Below are positions 9,692 through 18,485 of a stretch of 64,000 bases of DNA, one piece after another. The notes beneath the pieces are model-generated. The model worked only from the letters and a program-made list of their open reading frames with translations. It had not been told where the DNA came from and made no database searches. Origin of the DNA: Bacteroidota bacterium (GTDB taxonomy: Bacteria; Bacteroidota; Rhodothermia; Rhodothermales; Bin80). Position 1 is the first letter of the stretch. Every line of letters starts with the position of its first letter. Location: NCBI GenBank assembly GCA_026709335.1, contig JAPOTE010000069.1, forward strand, positions 1-64,000. Reading direction: 5' to 3'. The translations under genes were made by a program, and so were the position numbers.

Positions 9692-10619
9692 TGGTTTTTT
9701 GTTGAGCAGTAAGAATACTTCCTGCTACGACCAAGATCATCCCGATCAGAGATAGGATATTCGGGTAGTCTCCAAAAAATACGATTCCCCAACTCACGGC
9801 AAAAAGGATTTGGATATAGCTCATTCCCATCGCTCGCGATGTATGTTCCTTATGTAGACTTCGGGTGAGAAAAATCTGCGCAATATGTGTAGAAATTCCG
9901 ACTCCGATCAGGAAGAGCCACTCAGTTGGCGTCGGTAGTACATGATGAACGATGACAAAGGGTACTGATGCAAATATGGATATGAATGAGAAGTAGAAGA
10001 TAATCACCAAAGCATGATCAGTCTCGCGAAGTTTGCGGACAGATACGAACGCAAGCGCAGCTAGGAGTGCACCCAAAAGCCCCACACCGACGGATAATAG
10101 ATCAAGTTGCTCTGCCTTAAATATGAATTCTGGTTGAATTACGCAGAGTACACCAATCATGCAAAGAATGAATCCTAAAATGATATACACAGACATGCGC
10201 TCCCGAAGAATAACCGTTGCAATGAGTGCGGCGAGGCAGGGAGATGTGTAAAACAGAATGGTTGCTTCCGCCAGAGATAGACTAATCAGGGTCCAGAAAA
10301 AACACATTAGAGCACCAAATCCCGTGACTCCTCGAAATATCAGAAGTTTTTTATTGACACCCCATAGAGGAACGTTAATTGCACGGATGCCCCAATAGGC
10401 AAGGATGCTTCCAACTACTGCCCTGACGATAAGAATCTGACCAGTCGGGATACTGGTAGATAGTACTTTTCCAAACAGAGACATTAGACTGAAAAAGAAT
10501 ACTGCCAGAATCATATAGACCAATCCAATGGGGATTAGCATGAAAGAGGAAGTATTTCTTGCAGGCAAAATCAAGTGCCGTCGTAGGATCTGAATATTAA
10601 CTGCGCGTAGATTGATCAT
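9651..10619 (-). CDS. EamA/DMT-family membrane transporter
   Basis: This 322-residue protein has about ten hydrophobic helices in two EamA-like halves (first half from MILAVFFFSLMSLFGK, second from LGALLAALAFVSVRKL), the plan of the drug/metabolite transporter superfamily. Substrate unknown. The start used here gives a basic 26-residue lead. The internal ATG at 10539-10541 would put the protein at 296 residues, nearer the family norm, and is a good alternative. The gene follows moxR on the same strand with a 77-bp gap, and its 3' end overlaps the convergent parE. Confidence 0.8.
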   Translation of the reverse strand: MINLRAVNIQILRRHLILPARNTSSFMLIPIGLVYMILAVFFFSLMSLFGKVLSTSIPTGQILIVRAVVGSILAYWGIRAINVPLWGVNKKLLIFRGVTGFGALMCFFWTLISLSLAEATILFYTSPCLAALIATVILRERMSVYIILGFILCMIGVLCVIQPEFIFKAEQLDLLSVGVGLLGALLAALAFVSVRKLRETDHALVIIFYFSFISIFASVPFVIVHHVLPTPTEWLFLIGVGISTHIAQIFLTRSLHKEHTSRAMGMSYIQILFAVSWGIVFFGDYPNILSLIGMILVVAGSILTAQQKTTIDPDHPHFARSP

Positions 10620-10696
10620 GCGCCATCACAAATAACGAGCTAGGGTGACGAATACGGATTGGAATATCACGCCAATACGAAAGGGACTGCGAGAGG

Positions 10697-11719
10697 TTAC
10701 GCAGTGACGGTATCAAGGATTCGTCTAATTAGATCCGTCACTGTAATGCCGTCCGCTTCCGCATTGAAGTTAGCAATGATACGGTGACGCAAAACCGCAG
10801 TAGCCAGTGCCTGGACATCGCTAATCAGAGGAGTAAATCTGCCATCTATGGCTGCCAGAGCTTTCGCTCCCAGAATCAAATATTGTGAAGCCCGTGGTCC
10901 TGCTCCATAAGCGATATATTCATTCACGAAGTCAGGTGTCCCTTCGCGGTGGGGGCGTGTATGGGCTGTCAGTCGAACCGCATATTCAATTACATTGTTT
11001 GCGACAGGAAGATGGCGTACCAGCGCTTGATAATTGAGTAATTCAGTTTGAGACATAGCCGCCTCCACTACAGCAGTCTGGCCGGCTGTAGTGGACCGAA
11101 CCACCTCGACCTCTTGGTCAAAAGAAGGATAATCCAACCATAGATTCAACATGAACCGGTCCAGCTGAGCTTCGGGAAGAGGGTAGGTTCCCTCTTGTTC
11201 AATGGGATTTTGGGTTGCCAGTACAAAGAATGGCTCTTCAAGTGCAAAGGTGTTTCCACTGGCAGTTACACGGTGTTCCTGCATGGCTTCGAGGAGTGCA
11301 GCCTGCGTTTTTGGTGGGGTTCGATTGATTTCGTCAGCAAGCACGATATTGGCAAAAATAGGACCTTTCACAAACCGAAAGGCGCGTCCGCCGGTTCGTT
11401 TATCCTCTTCAATAATTTCTGTGCCAGTGATGTCACCGGGCATCAGGTCGGGGGTGAATTGGATTCGTGTGAAATTCAGGTTTAGCGCATTTGCCAATGT
11501 GCGGATGAGGAGAGTTTTTGCGAGTCCAGGAACTCCAATCAGGAGGACGTGTCCTTGGGCTAACAGGCATACGAGGATGTTTCGAACGATGTCCTTCTGG
11601 CCGACAATAATTTTGGAAATTTCGTCCTCCAGACGTTTACATGCTGGAGGTAGTGATTCGGCTAGAGCCGGAGAGATAATGTCAGCAGGGGTCTGTTCGT
11701 TACCCATTACGTTTGGCAT
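10697..11719 (-). CDS. MoxR-family AAA+ ATPase
   Basis: This 340-residue AAA+ protein has Walker A GVPGLAKT at residues 62-69, Walker B IVLADEINR near 125-133, the arginine-finger region EAQLDRFMLNL, and the PPKTQAALLEAMQE segment typical of MoxR proteins. MoxR ATPases act as chaperones that mature partner proteins, often with von Willebrand factor A proteins. No such partner is adjacent here. Its start is 3 bp after the SurA-like gene stop, so it belongs to the foldase transcript, which suggests a link to envelope protein maturation (inference). ATG at residue 5 is an alternative start. Confidence 0.9.
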   Translation of the reverse strand: MPNVMGNEQTPADIISPALAESLPPACKRLEDEISKIIVGQKDIVRNILVCLLAQGHVLLIGVPGLAKTLLIRTLANALNLNFTRIQFTPDLMPGDITGTEIIEEDKRTGGRAFRFVKGPIFANIVLADEINRTPPKTQAALLEAMQEHRVTASGNTFALEEPFFVLATQNPIEQEGTYPLPEAQLDRFMLNLWLDYPSFDQEVEVVRSTTAGQTAVVEAAMSQTELLNYQALVRHLPVANNVIEYAVRLTAHTRPHREGTPDFVNEYIAYGAGPRASQYLILGAKALAAIDGRFTPLISDVQALATAVLRHRIIANFNAEADGITVTDLIRRILDTVTA

Positions 11720-11722
11720 CTG

Positions 11723-13090
11723 TCAGTTATTTGCTGTAATATCTCCCAGAAGAGCATGTATCCGGGAAGCTTTCCCACGAAACTCGATAAAGACTTCTTC
11801 CCTGAGCAGGTCCAGCCATCGGCGCATTTCTTCGGTACGCTTGTTCTCCAGTGCTAAGGTTTCAATGCGAGAGTAATCTGTTTCAATATTGATGCGGTGA
11901 GTCGGAACCTTTCGCTGGAGTAAGACCAGGTGCCAGGCCAGAGTTCCATCCAGTAGGGTAACCTCAGAGGGGTGGCTGATTTCTCCAACTTCAAGGGTAT
12001 CTGTCGTTGCTTTCCAGTCTGCTCCCAGAGCATCCACAAAGAGGTCTCGTTCCCCGCTATTTGGATCTACTATCCGTCCTCCGATTTCGGAAGATGCGTC
12101 CTCTTCCGAGTGGCGACTAGCCATGAGTTCAAAGGGAATATCATAGGTCAGGATTGAATCACGTATGATTTCAAGTTCCTTAATTGCATTTGATGGATCA
12201 GATCGTGATCGATCAATATTGATCAGAACATGACTGAAATCAACTACATCTCCTACCCGTTGATTTACTCGAAGGATGTGAAAACCAAAGGGGCTCTGAA
12301 ATGGCTGAGACAATTCGCCCGGGGTGATTCGAGCGGCGATTGCAGCAAACTCAGGCACCAAATCCCCCAGTTGCATACTTTCATATCTTCCCCCGTTCTG
12401 TGCAGATCCGGTATCTTCCGAGTAACGCCTCGCCATCTCTTCGAGGGTACTTCTCTCCGTAGTGATAGAGTCTCGGATTGCCGTAACAATTTCCAGTGCT
12501 TCCTCTCTGGCTTCGGGTAGAATTTCGGGGTATTTGACAATGTGCGAGACACGTACGATCGGGGGAAGTACGGGGAGGGAGTCAGTTGGAAATTGTGCGA
12601 ACCATTCTCTTATCTCAGTAGGTGTAACTTTGAGATTCCTTAGCTTCATGCTTCGAAACTGATCCGCAAGAAGCCGTCCTCGAATTTCATCACGCAAGTC
12701 GTCCCGAATCTGAACAATGCTCTGACCATAGATTTCCTCCAGCCTGCTTTCACTGCCCAATTGTTGGACCATAATCCCGATGCGTTGATCCAGAGATTGG
12801 TCAACCTGATCCTCGGTAATCACGATATTTGTATCACGACGTGCGTGTTCTGCAAGGACCTCTTGGTCAACGAGCTGTTGTAGAGTCTGGTACCAAAGCT
12901 CGTCACTGTATTGAATTTGCTGCTGTTGCGTGATATTGAGCAAAAGCCCATCGATCTCAGAGCGCAGGATTATTTTATTTTCTCCAACGATCGCAACAAT
13001 TTCGTCGACTACATTCTCCTGCGCCAGTACCAGAGAAGGGATGAACAACAATAGGGCAGAAAGCGGAAGAAGCCGGGGGTGATTGAACAT
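11723..13090 (-). CDS. surA: SurA-like periplasmic peptidyl-prolyl isomerase/chaperone
   Basis: The 455-residue protein begins with a signal peptide (LLPLSALLLFIPSLVLAQE, cleavage near residue 23). A SurA N-terminal chaperone domain follows, starting VVDEIVAIVGENKIILRSEI. Two parvulin/PpiC domains come next: RVSHIVKYPE to SPFGFHILRV at about 180-280, and VDFSHVLINIDR onward. The second is more divergent. SurA proteins assist outer-membrane protein folding in the periplasm. The gene is third of a run of three foldase genes on this strand and is followed 3 bp later by moxR. Confidence 0.87.
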   Translation of the reverse strand: MFNHPRLLPLSALLLFIPSLVLAQENVVDEIVAIVGENKIILRSEIDGLLLNITQQQQIQYSDELWYQTLQQLVDQEVLAEHARRDTNIVITEDQVDQSLDQRIGIMVQQLGSESRLEEIYGQSIVQIRDDLRDEIRGRLLADQFRSMKLRNLKVTPTEIREWFAQFPTDSLPVLPPIVRVSHIVKYPEILPEAREEALEIVTAIRDSITTERSTLEEMARRYSEDTGSAQNGGRYESMQLGDLVPEFAAIAARITPGELSQPFQSPFGFHILRVNQRVGDVVDFSHVLINIDRSRSDPSNAIKELEIIRDSILTYDIPFELMASRHSEEDASSEIGGRIVDPNSGERDLFVDALGADWKATTDTLEVGEISHPSEVTLLDGTLAWHLVLLQRKVPTHRINIETDYSRIETLALENKRTEEMRRWLDLLREEVFIEFRGKASRIHALLGDITANN

Positions 13091-13179
13091 TCAGGAAGAA
13101 CAATACAATTTGTACAGGGAATTCACAGGAACGAACGGGATTGGACAATTAGTGGCTGTCGCCGGGTTCTGGAAAGGAA

Positions 13180-14022
13180 TCACCTGATCTCAATCTCCTC
13201 ACGAAATTCGGCGTTCACGCGAAGAGACTGTACGCTTCGGGTATAATTCTGTTTCCTGAATCGAATGGAGAGTTGTTCCCTGATGAAGTCTTCAATCCAG
13301 GGTAATTCGGGGATTGAGTCTGGATGACTGCGGTCTACAACCTGTATGACGTGGTACAGGGAGTCTATCTGAACAAGTTGTGGGGGGCTGCCGGCTTGAG
13401 TATTTTTTAGAAGATCTGCAAGTTCAGGTTGATCCAAAAACAATCTATTTTCCTGAAAATAATTCTCCATCAGCATAAAGCGCTCGGTAGGCGAAGTGCT
13501 GAAACGTTCGATCAGAGTAGCAAAAACGGAGTCGGTGATCAAGTTCTGATTCATGAGTTCCATCACAGTTTCGACAGAATCTTTGACTGGACTACTCAGA
13601 TGACGAACGTAGACGAAGGGCTCAAAAAAGCGCAGATGCTCCTGGTTCTGTTCATAATATTTTGCGATGTCATTTGGCATTATTTCTTGGTCAGCCTGAC
13701 TATGGTACTCAGAAATGATTCCTTCAATGAGGACCGCACGCGCACTTTCTTCAAGGCGAAGTTTGATATCCTCGTTATCTGAAAGGTTACGGCGCAATGC
13801 TTCTTGGTAGAGAAGTTCAGTGTTAATCCATTGAGAAATAATTTGACTTCGTATCCTGACTGTATCAATGCCGATAGCCAGATCGGATAGGCTGGCTTCA
13901 ATATCTGAAGAAAGCAGATAGGAGTCTCCCACTCGTGCAACGAAATCGTCGGGGGACTCAAGTTGTCGGCAAGCGAAAATATTGATCAGCAGTAAAAAGA
14001 GAACTCCGACTCTGCTTGTCAT
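13180..14022 (-). CDS. predicted lipoprotein, SurA/PpiC-type foldase
   Basis: This 280-residue protein has a lipoprotein signal (FLLLINIFAC, lipid-attachable cysteine at residue 18). A SurA N-terminal-like helical region follows (FVARVGDSYLLSSDIEASLS), then a degenerate PpiC-like region (FVYVRHLSSPVKDSVETV to LVQIDSLYHVIQVVDR). The usual HIL and GGxLG parvulin motifs are weak, so it may act as a chaperone without isomerase activity. It lies between two clearer PpiC proteins, 2 bp downstream of the 663-residue one, so co-expression is very likely. Confidence 0.75.
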   Translation of the reverse strand: MTSRVGVLFLLLINIFACRQLESPDDFVARVGDSYLLSSDIEASLSDLAIGIDTVRIRSQIISQWINTELLYQEALRRNLSDNEDIKLRLEESARAVLIEGIISEYHSQADQEIMPNDIAKYYEQNQEHLRFFEPFVYVRHLSSPVKDSVETVMELMNQNLITDSVFATLIERFSTSPTERFMLMENYFQENRLFLDQPELADLLKNTQAGSPPQLVQIDSLYHVIQVVDRSHPDSIPELPWIEDFIREQLSIRFRKQNYTRSVQSLRVNAEFREEIEIR

Positions 14023-14024
14023 GG

Positions 14025-16016
14025 CTATTGGAATGCCATTTTGAGGCGATCAGGAAAAATTTTGACTTGATACTTGGAGCGTAGCCGTTGATGAAGTCTC
14101 TGTTCGAGAATTTCCTGAATTTCTGTGGAAATTTCTGTGATAGATTCTTCAAAGGTTTTTGATCTAGCGGGCTCAATTCCATCCATATATAGGATCAACC
14201 TTCGTACGCGGACAGATAGAACATCAGTGTACTGTCCGGGAGTAAGGCCAAGAGCCTGATCATAAACACTTCCGGTTGAATCGGCGACAAGCACGGTGTC
14301 GATTTGTAAACTCCAAATTGAATCTGCTTTGATTCTGGCTTCCAGGTCAGCCCAGGTTGTACCGATATCCAATAAATTTTTGGCTCTGGCCAGGAGCGAA
14401 TCTGACGTACCGGATAGTTCAATCAGACGATGTCTGTCTGGCCATTGATACCGTTCGATATTAGCTTCATAGTGCTTCGTCAGGTGCAGGGTATCCTTCG
14501 AGGATGCGTTCCAGACAGAATCTTCCATGATGGCGAAGAGGGCGAGTCCTTCCTGGAAGTCCTGCATAATTCGTTTGAATTCTTCGTCAGTGTGTTCAAG
14601 CTTAAAGGAATGGTAAAATAGAACCCGATCATCAAGAAATGCGTCAGCGTATACTAAAGCAGATTCCGTTGATGACAACTCGTCATTGACCGAACTCGCT
14701 TGGGTGGACGCAAAATTCGCGAACTGTTTGAGTGAGTAAACTGAATCCTGAAGCGAGATCAAAGGTGTCGCTGCCACCGAATCAATGGTGGCCAGTTGCT
14801 GGAGGTATGTCTGGATTGAATCAGGCTCAATACCTCCGATGAAACGAGTTAATAGAAGGGTATCAACGCTACTCGTATAGAGTTCACGCAATGATTTTGC
14901 AAGCGCGGTTTCTGCTGTTTTACTTCGTGGGAGCGCCTGAACCAATCGAGATAAGCCATCATATTCCTGATCCATAGTTCGCACAGGTAATATTTCATTC
15001 AATTGAATCAGATGTAGTCCATAGGGGGTCTCAACGACATCGGAGATTTCTCCGGGAGTCTCCAAAGTAAACAGGGAATCGTGAAAAGTCCGATCTATGT
15101 TGGGGGTACCAAATTCAATAGCTGCTTGTAATGATCCTCCATGGGGCGCACTCATTTGGTCATCCGAATGAGCCATTGCAACTTCCGCAAATGGTATTCC
15201 TTCATCAATCAGGGTTTTGAGGCTATCCATTCTGGCAAATCCGCGAGAGGAGTCAGCCGCTGTATTGCCAGAAAAACGAACCATGATATGTGAGGCGAGG
15301 TAATCTGGTTTTGCATCTTCACGGTCATAAACCTTCAGAATATGGTAACCAAAAGCGCTTCGGATAATATCTGATACCTCCCCGACGGGTGTGCTGTAAG
15401 CTGCAATCTCAAATGGTAGAATCATGTTGCCTCCGGTAAATCTTCCAAGATCTCCCCGATATCCCCGTGAAGATGTTGGGCTATTTGCCGATGGATCTTC
15501 AGAGTATCGGAAGGCAAGATCCGCAAAAGGAATTCCCATTGCCAGAGAATCTTGTAGGGCGGCAATCTTATTCCAGGCCCTCAGAGTGTCTGCCGGTGAA
15601 GGATTTTCCCGGGGCAGAAGTGCCATGATATGGCTTGCATGAATGAATTCCTTTCGTCGTTCGTACACATCTCTGATGAGAGGTTCCAAGACCTCATTGT
15701 CAATGAGATACGGTTTTGCAAAAGATGCACGATAGCCATTTATTTCAGAGATCAACTCTTCATCCTCGAAATAGCCTGCAGTTCTAGCTTCCTTGAGCTT
15801 TATGCGAAAGTTGATATATCGATTTAAGAAATCGGTGTATTCTGCCAGCGAGTCATTCTTGGCAGCTTCGGAACCGACGGTTTTAGCGTATTCGCGTTCA
15901 AATTCCTCCAAAGTGAAGGGGTGTCCGTCAATTTCTGCCAAAATCACATCCTGAGCGGATGCAGTAGAGATTGCAAGGGTTGCTGCAAGAAGCGCAATGC
16001 AGCGAAAAAAAATCAT
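14025..16016 (-). CDS. large periplasmic PpiC-type peptidyl-prolyl isomerase with two parvulin domains
   Basis: The 663-residue protein has a signal peptide (CIALLAATLAISTASAQ). It has a SurA-like N-terminal region with LAEIDGHPFTLEEFEREYAK. The first parvulin domain runs from FIHASHIMALLPREN to AFGYHILKVYDRED (about 125-235) and includes the GDLGRFTGG loop. The second runs from YLASHIMVRFSG to PYGLHLIQLNEI (about 240-345). The C-terminal 300 residues are helical, with another divergent PpiC-like stretch. It heads the run of foldase genes (PpiC2, lipoprotein, SurA, MoxR) and probably acts in outer-membrane protein assembly. Its promoter should lie in the 600-bp gap upstream. Confidence 0.83.
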   Translation of the reverse strand: MIFFRCIALLAATLAISTASAQDVILAEIDGHPFTLEEFEREYAKTVGSEAAKNDSLAEYTDFLNRYINFRIKLKEARTAGYFEDEELISEINGYRASFAKPYLIDNEVLEPLIRDVYERRKEFIHASHIMALLPRENPSPADTLRAWNKIAALQDSLAMGIPFADLAFRYSEDPSANSPTSSRGYRGDLGRFTGGNMILPFEIAAYSTPVGEVSDIIRSAFGYHILKVYDREDAKPDYLASHIMVRFSGNTAADSSRGFARMDSLKTLIDEGIPFAEVAMAHSDDQMSAPHGGSLQAAIEFGTPNIDRTFHDSLFTLETPGEISDVVETPYGLHLIQLNEILPVRTMDQEYDGLSRLVQALPRSKTAETALAKSLRELYTSSVDTLLLTRFIGGIEPDSIQTYLQQLATIDSVAATPLISLQDSVYSLKQFANFASTQASSVNDELSSTESALVYADAFLDDRVLFYHSFKLEHTDEEFKRIMQDFQEGLALFAIMEDSVWNASSKDTLHLTKHYEANIERYQWPDRHRLIELSGTSDSLLARAKNLLDIGTTWADLEARIKADSIWSLQIDTVLVADSTGSVYDQALGLTPGQYTDVLSVRVRRLILYMDGIEPARSKTFEESITEISTEIQEILEQRLHQRLRSKYQVKIFPDRLKMAFQ

Positions 16017-16617
16017 GGATCAGGTCAACTATTTAGAACAGCGCTGTTGCACCCGGTTCGGCATCAACTGTTCCAGGATTTATTTAAGTCAAGTACTTGA
16101 AATAGCCCCTAACTTCGACGATTGCCTTTGACGGTTACCTTTCGTACGGAGGTTCTCAATCGGAATTTCTAGAAAGACTATACACTATTAAAGATCTCTT
16201 TTTGGGGAGAAATAATGAAGATCAAGATCGAGTAAAAAGTTTGGATAGAAGGTTTCTCCTTCTTTGAACAACATTCGCTGGTACCGTATTGTCAGATCAA
16301 TTGCCTGATAGAGATAGGGTCCCATATCAGTGATCTTGGGCGAAAGAATCTATTTTGTCCAGTTGTTCCCACTAAATCAGTTTCATTCGTCAAATTAAGC
16401 TTTGCAGGGGGCTCGTATGAGGCGAGCAGAGCCTCGGAGCAGGTTCCGATCATTGGCAAGAATCCGCGCGATCAGAAAGTGGTATATCTTCGAAAATCGG
16501 TCAAAAATTCTCCCTTTTGGGGGGAACAAAAAAGGCCTTGAAGGATAGACGATATTGTCTTCTCTTGTCTCTTGATTTTTCGGGCTCGGGGGTTTTTGCA
16601 AGAGGCTCTCAATAGAT
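16017..16617. other. 600-bp intergenic region with an IS/MITE-like end abutting gltX
   Basis: This non-coding gap separates the divergent foldase operon and gltX. The right edge (about 16590-16608) carries GGTTTTTGCAAGAGGCTC, closely resembling the right terminus of the element at 3244-3342 (GAGGTTTTGCAAGAGGTTC). A possible, much poorer partner end (AAGCTTTGCAGGGGGCTCG) lies near 16398, which would define an element of about 210 bp. I see no clear target duplication. The rest holds no convincing gene. A short minus-strand open frame inside it has no recognisable features. Confidence 0.4.
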
Positions 16618-18096
16618 ATTAAAAAGATTTCAGTTCGAGTTAGATTTGCGCCAAGCCCCACAGGTTATCTGCATATTGGTGGCTTAAGAACGGCCCTCTA
16701 TTGCTATTTGTTTGCACGCAGTCAGGATGGAAGCCTCGTTCTTCGTATCGAAGACACAGATCGCACAAGGTTTGTTGAAGATGCTGAAGAAGATATTCTT
16801 CAGGCATTGCAGTGGTGCGGCCTAAAAGTAGATGAGGGGCTGGAGCATGGGGGAGACTATGCCCCTTATCGCCAGTCAGAACGCCAAACACTGTATGTCA
16901 AATATGCCCAATCACTGGTAGAATCAGGTCATGCATATTATGCATTTGATACTCCGGACGCAATTGCCGAGCTACGCAGAGATAATGAAGCATACGGGAT
17001 TGCTACGAGATATAAGATGGATAACAGCCTCACACAAGCGGCCGACATCGTCCGGCAGCGCTTGGCTTCCCAAGAAGCTCATGTCATACGATTGAGGATT
17101 CCCGAAAAGGAAACGATTCAATTCCATGACTTCATCAAGGGGACTGTGCAGGTTGAAACCGAAAGCATCGATGATCAGGTATTAATCAAATCAGATGGAA
17201 TGCCTACGTATCATCTGGCGAATGTGGTGGATGATCATCATATGGCTATTTCTCATGTAATCCGGGGAGATGAATGGATTCCCTCCACCCCTAAACATAT
17301 TCTCTTGTATCAGGCGCTTGGCTGGCAGCCGCCCCAAATGGCACATTTGCCATTGATTTTGAGTCCAACAGGAGGGAAGCTTTCTAAAAGAAGTGCCGAC
17401 CGCCAGGGGATTCCAATCAATCTACGAGATTATCGTGCGAGGGGGTATGAGCCGCAGGCAGTTGTGAATTTCCTTGCCTTTCTTGGATGGAATCCTGGCA
17501 CCGAGGAGGAAGTATTCACTCTGGAGGAATTGGAGCAGGAATTCAGCCTTGAACGCGTCGGCTCTGCACCGGCCAAATTTGATCTGGATAAGTTGCAATG
17601 GTTCAATGGACAGCATCTGCGGAGATTGGATACAGAATCACTTATCGCGCGCGTAAAACCGTTCCTTGAAGAAAAGTTGATTGAAGTCAAAGATGAGAAT
17701 TACTTAAGGGAAGTATGCCTTCTTGTTCAGGATCGATTGGAGTATGCGAGCGATGTAGTAACACGTTTCGGTTATTGCTTCTTAGATCCTGATTCATATG
17801 ATCCGAAAGGAATCAAAAAGCGATGGAAGCTTGATTCAGCAGACTTGGTAGAGGAGTATTCAAAGCAAATAGAATCGATGCAGTTTTTTAATGAAGCATC
17901 ACTTGAAGAAGAATTACGTAATATATCTGAAAATAGGGGTATAGGAGCAGGAAGAATTATTCATCCAGTGAGATTGGCAGTGAGTGGAACTATCGCGGGG
18001 CCTAGTCTTTTCAAATTACTTCAGATATTAGGACGAGAGACCTGTGTCCGCCGACTGCGCCGTGCAGCAAATATTTTAGGGTCACAAAATAAATGA
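16618..18096 (+). CDS. gltX: glutamyl-tRNA synthetase with no standard start codon
   Basis: Class I synthetase charging tRNA-Glu. SVRVRFAPSPTGYLHIGGLR carries the HIGH-type signature, GGKLSKRSADRQ is the KMSKS-type loop, and VLRIEDTDRTR is also present. AYYAFDT is the wording common in Bacteroidota-type GltX. Homology demands that the protein begin before the HIGH motif. Yet in this frame, between the upstream TGA at 16573-16575 and HIGH, there is no ATG, GTG or TTG. ATT at 16618 would give a 492-residue protein starting (M)KKISVRVRF and differs from ATG by one base. ATA at 16612 sits 6 nt from an AGAGG at 16601-16605 and is the alternative. The first TTG, at 16708, would delete the active site. 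Confidence 0.85.
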   Translation: MKKISVRVRFAPSPTGYLHIGGLRTALYCYLFARSQDGSLVLRIEDTDRTRFVEDAEEDILQALQWCGLKVDEGLEHGGDYAPYRQSERQTLYVKYAQSLVESGHAYYAFDTPDAIAELRRDNEAYGIATRYKMDNSLTQAADIVRQRLASQEAHVIRLRIPEKETIQFHDFIKGTVQVETESIDDQVLIKSDGMPTYHLANVVDDHHMAISHVIRGDEWIPSTPKHILLYQALGWQPPQMAHLPLILSPTGGKLSKRSADRQGIPINLRDYRARGYEPQAVVNFLAFLGWNPGTEEEVFTLEELEQEFSLERVGSAPAKFDLDKLQWFNGQHLRRLDTESLIARVKPFLEEKLIEVKDENYLREVCLLVQDRLEYASDVVTRFGYCFLDPDSYDPKGIKKRWKLDSADLVEEYSKQIESMQFFNEASLEEELRNISENRGIGAGRIIHPVRLAVSGTIAGPSLFKLLQILGRETCVRRLRRAANILGSQNK

Positions 18097-18485
18097 CCCT
18101 CATCGAGTACCCTGAACCTTATGCAGTAGTTTCTCTGTTGCCCACCAATGAAGTTCCGGGGTGGGCAAATTATGGAAGGTTTACTTCAATTACCCGAGCC
18201 CCCGATGAGCTTTCAGTGATCTGCCAGGAACGCTACATTCCCCCGGAACAGCCAGCTGAATCCGGATGGTATCTGATTGGTTGTCAGGGGCCGTTAAGTT
18301 TTTCCGCCGTGGGAATTCTTGCTAAAATTACTGCTGTGCTTGCAGATGCAGGAATCCCGATTCTTACTGTAGCGACCTACAATACAGATTACATCCTGAC
18401 GCGAAACCCGAACGTTGCCCGTGATACGCTCCAGAAGGCCGGTTATGAAGTAATTCGAGCAAGTGCTTCTGAGACCAACAACTGA
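18093..18485 (+). CDS. ACT-domain protein (CASTOR/ACT_7-like)
   Basis: The 130-residue protein has the pattern of small two-ACT-like proteins. The N-terminal half contains DELSVICQERYIPPEQPAES. The C-terminal half is GCQGPLSFSAVGILAKITAV followed by LADAGIPILTVATYNTDYIL. Relatives bind amino acids and include predicted amino-acid sensors. Ligand unknown. It overlaps the gltX stop by ATGA, so its translation is probably coupled to glutamyl-tRNA synthetase, which makes a role in sensing glutamate or a related amino acid plausible (inference). Its last 43 bp overlap the end of convergent glnS. Confidence 0.75.
   Translation: MTLIEYPEPYAVVSLLPTNEVPGWANYGRFTSITRAPDELSVICQERYIPPEQPAESGWYLIGCQGPLSFSAVGILAKITAVLADAGIPILTVATYNTDYILTRNPNVARDTLQKAGYEVIRASASETNN

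Noticed and set aside
16395-16661. 88-residue minus-strand frame across the gltX leader, considered as a transposase remnant
   Set aside because: It overlaps the conserved gltX 5' end, has no transposase motif I can name, and may be chance.
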